Positions 1 to 5,284 of a DNA stretch of 5,284 nt are shown here, one piece after another. The notes beneath the pieces are model-generated. The model worked only from the letters and a program-made list of their open reading frames with translations, had not been told where the DNA came from and ran no database searches. The position numbers were made by a program, and so were the translations under genes. Source of the stretch: Methanobacterium sp. (GTDB lineage Archaea; Methanobacteriota; Methanobacteria; Methanobacteriales; Methanobacteriaceae); contig JAJRAE010000221.1 of assembly GCA_028682985.1 (NCBI GenBank), forward strand, positions 1 through 5,284, written 5' to 3'. Every line of letters starts with the position of its first letter. Position 1 is the stretch's first letter.

Positions 1-623
1 CAGAAGGTTTAGGAGTAACCAATGCCCCAGCGGTAGCTACTCATCAACTATACGGGGACAGGACTAAATTTGACCTGGATAGATTCACTGAAATTTTACC
101 TGAAACCTGGTACGATGATCCAGAAATTGCTAAAAGGGCTTGTACGACCATACCACTTTACGATGGTTTAAATGTAGAGGTAGGGCCTCGTGCAAGAGCA
201 GAAGTATTCCATGGATTCAAAGACAGAGGTGTAGTTGCCCAACACGTGGCCAGAGCCATAGAAATGAAAGCAGCTTTATCCAAAGCCATTGATTTACTTG
301 CAGAACTGGATACTTCAGCACCAGTAATGGCTGATTATGACCTGAGAGGTACCAACAAATTGGGTATAGGAGCTATTGAAGGTCCTAGAGGAATGGACGT
401 TCACATGGCACAGGTTAAAGATGCAAAAACACAGTTCTACAGTGCTTTAGTACCCACTACTTGGAATATACCCACCATGGGACCAGCTACTGAAGGATTC
501 CACCACGAATTTGGACCTCATGTTATCAGAGCCTACGATCCATGTCTGTCATGCGCAACCCACGTGATAGTAGTAGACGACGAAGACAGGAGAATCATTA
601 AAAACGAAATGGTTAGGATCTAA
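1..623 (+). CDS. frhA: Coenzyme F420-reducing hydrogenase, large (alpha) subunit, 3' part
   Basis: This is the catalytic [NiFe] subunit of the cytoplasmic F420-reducing hydrogenase, which splits H2 and passes electrons through FrhG to FrhB. Only the last 206 codons are present: the frame is open from base 3 and the start lies upstream of the window. The family is roughly 400 residues, so about half is missing, including the N-terminal CxxC nickel ligands. The decisive motif is DPCLSCATH at 537-563, the C-terminal nickel/iron ligand motif with two cysteines (TGT 543-545, TGC 552-554). After its final histidine there are 19 more residues, the tail that the maturation protease removes. Both cysteines are ordinary codons, so this is not the selenocysteine form found in some Methanococcales. 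A GTG at 246 lies in frame inside the gene and is not the start. The TAA stop is 8 bases before frhD, which fits the frhADGB order. Confidence 0.97.
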   Translation, partial: EGLGVTNAPAVATHQLYGDRTKFDLDRFTEILPETWYDDPEIAKRACTTIPLYDGLNVEVGPRARAEVFHGFKDRGVVAQHVARAIEMKAALSKAIDLLAELDTSAPVMADYDLRGTNKLGIGAIEGPRGMDVHMAQVKDAKTQFYSALVPTTWNIPTMGPATEGFHHEFGPHVIRAYDPCLSCATHVIVVDDEDRRIIKNEMVRI

Positions 624-631
624 GGATTAAT

Positions 632-1102
632 ATGGCATTTGACGCAGAGATCTTAGTAATTGGCTGTGGAAATATCTTATTTGAAGATGATGGATTTGGA
701 CCAGCAGTTACAGTAGCATTAGAAGAATACTTTAAGGAACACGAATTACCAGAAAACGTCATGATCCTGGACGCTGGAACCGGAGGCCCTCACTATATTT
801 TTAGCTTACCCAATGAAATGTGGAAAAAGCTAATAATCGTAGATATAGTGGAGTACGGTGCGGAACCAGGTACCATAAGGATATTCGAAGTAAATGAATT
901 ACCAGAAGGATCATACGAGAATGTTCATTCCTGGCCAGTGAACCAACCATTACATGAATTAAATGATTCAGTTGAAATCATGGTAATTGGATGCCAGCCC
1001 GAGTCTGTCTCTGCACCTGACGTCAAGTTAGGTTTAACACAAAGTGTTGATGATGCCATTCCGAAGGCCATTCAAATCATTTTAAAAGAAATAGGGGTCT
1101 AA
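632..1102 (+). CDS. frhD: F420-reducing hydrogenase maturation endopeptidase
   Basis: FrhD belongs to the HybD/HycI family (peptidase family M52) of hydrogenase maturation proteases. It is inferred to cleave the C-terminal tail of FrhA after the DPCxxCxxH motif once nickel is in place, so it is an assembly factor and not part of the mature enzyme. At 156 residues it has the usual family length. The N-terminal signature GCGNILFEDDGFGP (residues 11-24) matches the family GxGNxxxxD(D/E)GxG. By comparison with HybD, the nickel-sensing residues are probably D20, D71 (in IIVDIVE) and H99; D20 and D71 are clear, H99 is less certain because this region is divergent. D47 in the ILDAGTGG stretch is also typical. 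The start ATG follows an AGGAT Shine-Dalgarno (623-627) overlapping the frhA stop. The gene lies between its substrate gene frhA and frhG, 3 bases upstream of frhG. Confidence 0.95.
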   Translation: MAFDAEILVIGCGNILFEDDGFGPAVTVALEEYFKEHELPENVMILDAGTGGPHYIFSLPNEMWKKLIIVDIVEYGAEPGTIRIFEVNELPEGSYENVHSWPVNQPLHELNDSVEIMVIGCQPESVSAPDVKLGLTQSVDDAIPKAIQIILKEIGV

Positions 1103-1105
1103 TCA

Positions 1106-1895
<790 letters not shown>

Positions 1896-1897
<2 letters not shown>

Positions 1898-1902
1898 GAG
1901 GT
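1896..1902 (+). promoter_or_regulatory. Strong Shine-Dalgarno site of frhB
   Basis: AGGAGGT matches the methanogen anti-Shine-Dalgarno over seven bases, 7 bases before the frhB ATG, and shares its first two bases with the frhG TAG stop. It is visibly stronger than the sites of frhD (AGGAT) and frhG (AGGGGT), so it may support a higher or independent initiation rate for FrhB. That consequence is an inference. Confidence 0.8.
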
Positions 1903-1909
1903 TGTAAAG

Positions 1910-2794
1910 ATGGTATTAGGAACATACAAACAAATAGTTCAAGCAAGAGCAACCGACAAACAGATCCAGAAGATTTCACAGGACGGAGGAATAGCAACAG
2001 GCCTTCTATGTTTTGCTCTTGATGAGAAACTAATAGACGGTGCTGTAGTAGCTGGACCTTCCGATGAAATGTGGAAACCAGAACCTACTGTAGCTCTTAC
2101 ATCCGATGAAATTTTGGCTGCTGCCGGTACAAAATATACTCTATCACCCAACATGTGGATGCTTAAAGAAGCAGTCAGACAATATGGGCTGGAGAAAGCA
2201 GGCATAGTCACTATACCATGCCAAACCATGGGTCTCCGGAAAATGCAGTCTTACCCAATTGGTGTAAGATTTGTTGCTGATAAAGTAGCACTGGATATCG
2301 GAATATTCTGTACAGAAAACTTCCCATTCGAATCATTAAAAACATTTATTTCTGCTAAAGCAGGTGTAGACTTTGAATTAGTGGAAAAAATGGACATCGG
2401 AAAAGGAAAATTCTGGGTACACACCGCAGACGATTTAATCAGCTTCCCAATAAAAGAGACACACGGCTACGAACAGAATGGATGTAAAGTTTGCTTAGAC
2501 CTTGTATCTGAACTTTCAGATGTATCAACTGGTTCAATAGGTGCTCCTGACGGATGGTCCACAGTTATGACCAGAACCGAATCTGGAGAAACCATATTCA
2601 GCAAAGCAGTTGATGCTGGAGTTATTGAAACCACAGCAATAAATGAAGGTAAATTCGGTCTCGAGATGTTAACCAAATTAGCTACCTCTAAAAAAGAGAA
2701 AGCTATGAAGGAAATCGACCGAAGAAAAGAACTGGGCTTACCAGTACCTTACAAGGCAAGCAACGAAAAAGAAGATCCACTAGCAAACGTATAA
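1910..2794 (+). CDS. frhB: Coenzyme F420-reducing hydrogenase, beta subunit (FAD and F420 binding)
   Basis: FrhB (294 residues) is the exit subunit: it takes single electrons from FrhG through its own [4Fe-4S] cluster to FAD and passes hydride to F420. It belongs to the FrhB/FdhB family, also found in F420-linked formate dehydrogenase. Visible landmarks are the N-terminal QDGGIATGLLCFAL stretch (residues 24-37), AAAGTKYTLSPN (70-81), IPCQTMGLRKM (102-112), GIFCTENFPF (131-140) and NGCKVCLD (190-197). C104, C134, C192 and C195 are the likely cluster ligands. The last ~25 residues are charged and probably loosely folded. A near-perfect Shine-Dalgarno AGGAGGT (1896-1902), overlapping the frhG stop, fixes the ATG and is the strongest in the operon. 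The alternative, an FdhB paralogue, is unlikely because of the frhADG context. It is the last gene of the operon; a terminator hairpin begins in its stop codon. Confidence 0.96.
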   Translation: MVLGTYKQIVQARATDKQIQKISQDGGIATGLLCFALDEKLIDGAVVAGPSDEMWKPEPTVALTSDEILAAAGTKYTLSPNMWMLKEAVRQYGLEKAGIVTIPCQTMGLRKMQSYPIGVRFVADKVALDIGIFCTENFPFESLKTFISAKAGVDFELVEKMDIGKGKFWVHTADDLISFPIKETHGYEQNGCKVCLDLVSELSDVSTGSIGAPDGWSTVMTRTESGETIFSKAVDAGVIETTAINEGKFGLEMLTKLATSKKEKAMKEIDRRKELGLPVPYKASNEKEDPLANV

Positions 2795-2834
2795 AAGGAG
2801 AATCTAAATTCCTTTTATATTACTTATTTTTTTT
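2790..2834 (+). terminator. Transcription terminator of the frh operon
   Basis: TATAAAAGGA (2790-2799) pairs perfectly with TCCTTTTATA (2810-2819), a 10-bp stem with a 10-base loop. An uninterrupted run of eight T follows at 2827-2834. The left arm includes the frhB stop codon, so the hairpin starts with no spacer. In archaea the T-tract alone can terminate, and both elements point to the + strand. Read from the - strand, where map ends at 2862, no T-tract follows the hairpin, so it is not clearly bidirectional. Confidence 0.75.
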
Positions 2835-2861
2835 AAGAAAATATTTACTGATTTTGAATAA

Positions 2862-3791
2862 TTATTTTGTAATAATCCGACAGCCTTCAGGTTCAACTAT
2901 AACGGTGTGTTCTGCCTGTGCTACCCTGGCATTACTCTTCTCTTTAAGCACATGGTAAGGATACAGTGCACGGGAGGATATTAGATTTCTTAATACCAGG
3001 TTGAATTGACGACTTTTCATACTTTCCTGCAACCATCTGCCGGCGAAGGGCAGATTACGGTAGTTCTGGACGATTTCCTGTAGCATTTTTCTGGACTGGG
3101 CCATCCTTAAAGGCCGGTCCCTGAGGAACCGGAATATGTAGGCTTCCTTCATATCGGTAACCAGACCTACACCGTTGGTAACGAAGGGTTCAATGGCTAA
3201 AACATCTCCTTCCATTATTTTATGCCGATTATCTTCTTTGATATTAGGAATAGAAAGTCCAGAATGAAGGATGTATCTTTCCATACTGTGTCCAGTTAAA
3301 TTAGAGACCGGCTTAAGGTTCTGAGCGGTAACTGTCTCTTCAACCACCCGACCAATTTCTCCAACATTTACCCCATCTTTTACGGTGCTAATCGCATTTT
3401 CCAGAGCCTGGGTCACAGTTTCAATCATCTTGATCTGCAGATGCACCTCATCTTCAGATAAAGCTGATTCTGGATTTGCTATGCTTTCTCCACCAACAAT
3501 AACTGTAACTGCAGAATCTGCAATATAACCATCTACATGGGCACCTAGATCAATTTTAACCAGATCTCCCAATTTTAAAACTGTTTTATCCTGATAAGGT
3601 GATGTATAATGGGCTGTTATTTCATTTATTGACACATTACAGGGAAAAGCCGGTTCTCCTCCTAGATTTCTTATCTCCTGTTCTGTGAATTCCACCAGAT
3701 CAAGCACTTTTAAATCTTCTTTAACCATTTCCATGGCTTTTTTTCTTACCTTGGATACGATTTTGCCTGATTTTTCATAATTTTCATCCAT
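2862..3791 (-). CDS. map: Methionine aminopeptidase, type II
   Basis: This cytosolic metalloenzyme removes the initiator methionine from new proteins and is normally essential. The protein has 309 residues from the ATG at 3791, close to archaeal type II enzymes (about 295-305). All family metal ligands are visible: D81 (KIDLGAH), D92 (IADSAVT), H168 (LTGHSMER), E201 (LAIEPF) and E300 (HTVIVE). H61 (TAHYTSP) is the substrate-binding histidine. The region after H168, through about residue 270, contains the helical insertion that defines type II. An in-frame GTG at 3800 would add three residues, but the ATG is preferred: GTGG just upstream (3800-3797 on this strand) serves as a Shine-Dalgarno at 5 bases, whereas nothing suitable precedes the GTG. 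It converges on frhB with 67 bases between stop codons. From memory, a map gene also lies beside frhB in Methanothermobacter, so this order looks conserved. Confidence 0.95.
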   Translation of the reverse strand: MDENYEKSGKIVSKVRKKAMEMVKEDLKVLDLVEFTEQEIRNLGGEPAFPCNVSINEITAHYTSPYQDKTVLKLGDLVKIDLGAHVDGYIADSAVTVIVGGESIANPESALSEDEVHLQIKMIETVTQALENAISTVKDGVNVGEIGRVVEETVTAQNLKPVSNLTGHSMERYILHSGLSIPNIKEDNRHKIMEGDVLAIEPFVTNGVGLVTDMKEAYIFRFLRDRPLRMAQSRKMLQEIVQNYRNLPFAGRWLQESMKSRQFNLVLRNLISSRALYPYHVLKEKSNARVAQAEHTVIVEPEGCRIITK

Positions 3792-3825
3792 TAGAACCAC
3801 AAATAAAGCTAATTTTCTTTCTTTC

Positions 3826-3846
3826 TATTTTTATCTATTTTAAACA
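3826..3846 (-). promoter_or_regulatory. Probable TATA-box region of map
   Basis: On the minus strand the stretch contains TTTAAAATAG followed by GATAAAAATA. A TATA box at about 3844-3837 would place the transcript start near 3815, leaving a leader of about 24 bases before the map ATG. The whole region is AT-rich, so the exact box is uncertain. Confidence 0.4.
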
Positions 3847-3868
3847 AATTAATTGATTAAAATAAATC

Positions 3869-3901
3869 ATATAAATATATAGAAGAGTTTGTTTATAAGT
3901 A
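3869..3901 (+). promoter_or_regulatory. Probable promoter of the small membrane-protein gene at 3947
   Basis: Two TATA-like boxes face right: ATATAAATATATA at 3869-3881 and TTTATAAGTA at 3892-3901. With the usual archaeal spacing of about 25 bases, they would start transcription near 3903 or near 3924 respectively. The second would leave a short leader containing the Shine-Dalgarno region. The region between the map start and 3947 therefore appears to be a divergent promoter. Which box is used cannot be read from the sequence. Confidence 0.5.
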
Positions 3902-3934
3902 TTTTTAACCCGAATATTTCGTGGTGATATTATT

Positions 3935-3942
3935 GGGGGTGG
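3935..3942 (+). promoter_or_regulatory. Shine-Dalgarno site supporting the GTG start at 3947
   Basis: GGGGGTGG ends 4 bases before the GTG at 3947 and resembles GGAGGTGAT, which supports that start. A second, exact GGTGAT lies farther upstream at 3923-3928. It is too far from the GTG for normal use but well placed for an upstream start. Confidence 0.5.
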
Positions 3943-3946
3943 CTTT

Positions 3947-4258
3947 GTGGGGGAAGATGAAAGACAGCTGAAATCACATCTCGGATTAACAATTTTAGCC
4001 GTGATACCGCCAGTAGATGGGATCATCTTAGCTCTTGGCGGGATTGTAATTATATTTGCTGCCAGTTTAATAATTATAAAAACTGTCCGTAGGAAAAGAT
4101 CCCAGCATAGATTAGATGAAAGAGTTTCAGGTATAAAGAGTCAGTTTAACAATATCAAAGATGAATCCATCAGTTATGGTGATGATGATTGGTTGGAGAT
4201 GAGACTTAAAGAAGATTCAGATAAATATAAACACCAGTTGACCATGAACAAAAAGTAA
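3947..4258 (+). CDS. Small single-pass membrane protein, function unknown
   Basis: I do not recognise this 103-residue protein. It has a short charged N-terminus (residues 1-11), a hydrophobic patch LGLTILAVIPPV (12-23) with a proline kink, and a stronger membrane helix at about 25-44. RRKR (48-51) follows directly. By the positive-inside rule the C-terminal half should face the cytoplasm. That tail (52-103) is polar, rich in Asp, Glu, Lys and Ser, and ends in NKK, with no catalytic motif or cysteine. The two hydrophobic stretches could instead form a hairpin. The start is GTG with a GGGGGTGG site just upstream; no ATG lies near in frame. It is divergent from map and separated from the next gene by 114 bases containing a possible terminator and a promoter, so it is probably transcribed alone. 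The frame, Shine-Dalgarno and membrane-protein character make it credible as a real gene. Confidence 0.75.
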   Translation: MGEDERQLKSHLGLTILAVIPPVDGIILALGGIVIIFAASLIIIKTVRRKRSQHRLDERVSGIKSQFNNIKDESISYGDDDWLEMRLKEDSDKYKHQLTMNKK

Positions 4259-4289
4259 ATCAATTAAAACATACTTTTAAGACTTGATT
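4258..4289 (+). terminator. Possible weak terminator after the 3947 gene
   Basis: AATCAATTAAAA (4258-4269) can pair with TTTTAA (4275-4280) and TTGATT (4284-4289), giving a 12-bp stem with a 5-base loop (CATAC) and a 3-base bulge (GAC). It starts in the stop codon, as at frhB. No long T-tract follows, only AAATTTTAAAT, and the stem is almost all A-T, so it is weak and could be chance in AT-rich DNA. Confidence 0.35.
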
Positions 4290-4321
4290 AAATTTTAAAT
4301 AAAATAAAGATTCCCTATGAT

Positions 4322-4341
4322 GAAAATATTTATATTTTATC
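4322..4341 (+). promoter_or_regulatory. Promoter of the two-gene membrane coiled-coil operon
   Basis: TTTATATTTT (4329-4338) is a good methanogen TATA box, preceded by purine-rich GAAAA (4322-4326) where the B-recognition element is expected. Transcription would start near 4355-4360, giving a leader of about 15 bases that carries TGGGGGA (4361-4367), the Shine-Dalgarno for the ATG at 4373. This is the clearest promoter in the window. Confidence 0.6.
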
Positions 4342-4372
4342 AAGTATAATTAATAATAAATGGGGGAATATA

Positions 4373-4840
4373 ATGGCCGATGTAATCTCAATTCCAGAAA
4401 ATATTTTTTATATAATAATAGCCGTAATAGCTTTAGTAGCTGTTATAGTAGTGCTCATGCAGTGGAGAAAGGTTAGAGAAGCTCAAAGTAATGTCCAATT
4501 CCTGGAAAAACAGGCGCAACTTCGAAAAATTGAATTAGTGGAGAAAGACCTGGAAAACAAGCGGATGATGGAAAATGCATTACCTTTACCAAAAGAGCAG
4601 CAGGAAAGACTCTCAACGATACGTAAAAGCACATCTGAACTGATGAACCATACAGGTTACCTTCACAGTGAAATAAATGAAAGGGTAACCCACCTGGAAG
4701 CCAGAACAGAATACTTAAAACTGCAAAAGCTGTTACAGGAGATAGAGAAAAAAGAACAGGAACTGGATAAACAATCCAAAAAAACCATTAAAGATGATGA
4801 TGTACAGGCAGTCAAAGGCATCAAAGGTGTTAAACCATGA
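4373..4840 (+). CDS. N-terminally membrane-anchored coiled-coil protein, function unknown
   Basis: I do not recognise a named family for this 155-residue protein. Residues 1-10 are short and acidic, and residues 11-29 are a very hydrophobic helix (Ile/Val/Ala) followed by QWRKVR, which should keep the rest in the cytoplasm. Residues 36-68 and 75-137 are long, charged, Leu/Glu/Lys/Gln-rich helices with heptad-like spacing, so probably coiled coil. A helix-breaking ALPLPKE (69-75) separates them. The tail has an acidic DDD (141-143) and then a basic repeat-like VKGIKGVKP. There are no cysteines or enzyme motifs, so a structural or scaffolding role is the simplest inference. TGGGGGA 6 bases upstream supports the ATG. 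The stop overlaps the next ATG (ATGA, 4837-4840), implying translational coupling. The layout of short lumenal end, one helix and long coiled coil recalls YtxH/DUF948-like proteins, but homology is not shown. Confidence 0.8.
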   Translation: MADVISIPENIFYIIIAVIALVAVIVVLMQWRKVREAQSNVQFLEKQAQLRKIELVEKDLENKRMMENALPLPKEQQERLSTIRKSTSELMNHTGYLHSEINERVTHLEARTEYLKLQKLLQEIEKKEQELDKQSKKTIKDDDVQAVKGIKGVKP

Positions 4841-5284
4841 CTGCACTTGAAGCTCTGGCCATCATAATTTTAATTGTGGCAATAATCATTTTACTCTACT
4901 ATTATCTGCAAGGTACTAGGGGTCTTTCTATAAATATGGGGCCCAAATCTACAGAATCCAGGACCAGGACATTAAAGGTCGATGAAGGAGTAAAACATAT
5001 ACATGAAACCATGAAGAAAACTGGGGAAAAGGCATCAAGCACAGTCAATAAAACCACAGAAGGCAAAACCATGACCGGGATGAGTGAAAGAATGGCTGGG
5101 ATGAGTGAAAAGATCAGGGGCAAAGTTAAAGAAGTACCAATCAGCACTGATCTATTGTCCAATCGTATTGAGTTATTTTTAAATGATCAAAGCGACCAGC
5201 TAATAAAAGACTGGGAGCTGGCCACTAAAACTGATCTATCCAAACTTGAAACCAGATTTGAGGAAGTATCAACCAGTGTAGATG
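4837..5284 (+). CDS. Second membrane-anchored helical protein, 3' end outside the window
   Basis: The frame is open from the ATG at 4837 to the window edge, giving 149 complete codons and no stop, so the C-terminus is missing. The start shares the ATGA overlap with the preceding gene and has an AGGTG Shine-Dalgarno at 4825-4829, 7 bases upstream. Residues 6-24 form a strongly hydrophobic helix ending in YYYL, then a basic/polar linker (25-50). Residues 50-98 are Thr/Lys/Glu/Gly-rich and amphipathic, with a tandem heptad GMSERMA-GMSEKIR at 81-94. From about 103 to 149 the sequence is acidic and helical (for example SNRIELFLNDQSDQLIKDW). The plan mirrors the upstream gene: one N-terminal anchor and a long cytoplasmic tail, so the two probably act together. 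I recognise no family. Antisense reading 4902-5162 is a shadow of this gene. Confidence 0.8.
   Translation, partial: MTALEALAIIILIVAIIILLYYYLQGTRGLSINMGPKSTESRTRTLKVDEGVKHIHETMKKTGEKASSTVNKTTEGKTMTGMSERMAGMSEKIRGKVKEVPISTDLLSNRIELFLNDQSDQLIKDWELATKTDLSKLETRFEEVSTSVD
5077..5110 (+). repeat. Short in-gene direct repeat encoding a GMSE heptad
   Basis: GGGATGAGTGAAA occurs at 5077-5089 and again, identical over 13 bases, at 5098-5110. The 21-base period equals seven codons and so encodes two consecutive heptads (GMSERMA, GMSEKIR). This points to a recent small duplication inside a helical segment, or to selection on the heptad. Confidence 0.8.

Noticed and set aside
543..554. Selenocysteine at the FrhA nickel site
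   Set aside because: Both ligand codons are TGT and TGC, not TGA, so this is the standard cysteine enzyme.
246..623. Stand-alone 125-residue gene starting at GTG 246
   Set aside because: The same frame is open to the left window edge and its translation continues smoothly as FrhA, so 246 is an internal valine codon.
3798..3800. GTG at 3800 as the map start, giving 312 residues
   Set aside because: It is in frame but has no Shine-Dalgarno of its own, and the GTG itself is part of the GTGG site that suits the ATG at 3791.
3792..3946. Small RNA gene or origin element in the AT-rich intergenic region
   Set aside because: I see only TATA-like boxes and Shine-Dalgarno sites, with no stable GC-containing stems, repeats or tRNA-like structure.
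3835..4026. Minus-strand 63-residue frame spanning the map-3947 intergenic region
   Set aside because: It overlaps the divergent promoter region and the start of the 3947 gene, and its composition looks like translated AT-rich noncoding DNA.
4902..5162. Minus-strand 86-residue hydrophobic frame
   Set aside because: It is antisense to the open 4837 frame, which has a Shine-Dalgarno and ATGA coupling. Its apparent hydrophobicity arises from reading Lys/Glu-rich codons in reverse.

Overview
This window is archaeal and almost certainly comes from a hydrogenotrophic methanogen of the Methanobacteriales, most likely a mesophilic Methanobacterium-like species. The evidence is a classic frhADGB operon (the coenzyme F420-reducing [NiFe]-hydrogenase) next to a type II methionine aminopeptidase, AT-rich DNA, AGA/AGG arginine codons, TATA-box promoters, and Shine-Dalgarno sites of the GGAGGTGAT type. 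The genus is an inference from gene order and composition, not a proven assignment.

Left half (1-2794, + strand): the C-terminal half of frhA (cut by the window edge), then frhD, frhG and frhB with gaps of only 3-12 bases. They form one transcription unit ending in a hairpin plus T-tract at 2790-2834. FrhA carries the Ni-Fe site, FrhG the three [4Fe-4S] clusters, and FrhB the FAD, a further [4Fe-4S] cluster and the F420 site. FrhD is the protease that trims the FrhA C-terminal tail after nickel insertion. Together they transfer electrons from H2 to F420, giving the F420H2 used in methanogenesis.

Middle (2862-3791, - strand): map, a complete type II methionine aminopeptidase with all five metal ligands and the substrate histidine, converging on the frh operon. 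Its promoter region (3792-3946) is very AT-rich and divergent, shared with the next gene on the + strand.

Right third (3947-5284, + strand): three small genes with no function I recognise. Each encodes a protein with one N-terminal membrane helix and a long charged tail. The first (3947-4258) is followed by a possible terminator hairpin. The second (4373-4840) has its own clear promoter and Shine-Dalgarno site and overlaps the third by an ATGA junction. The third runs off the window end (149 codons visible). The second and third are probably made together and may form a membrane-anchored coiled-coil assembly. This is the only part of the window that could hold something undescribed, but the sequence alone does not show what it does. 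I see no RNA genes, mobile elements or CRISPR arrays.
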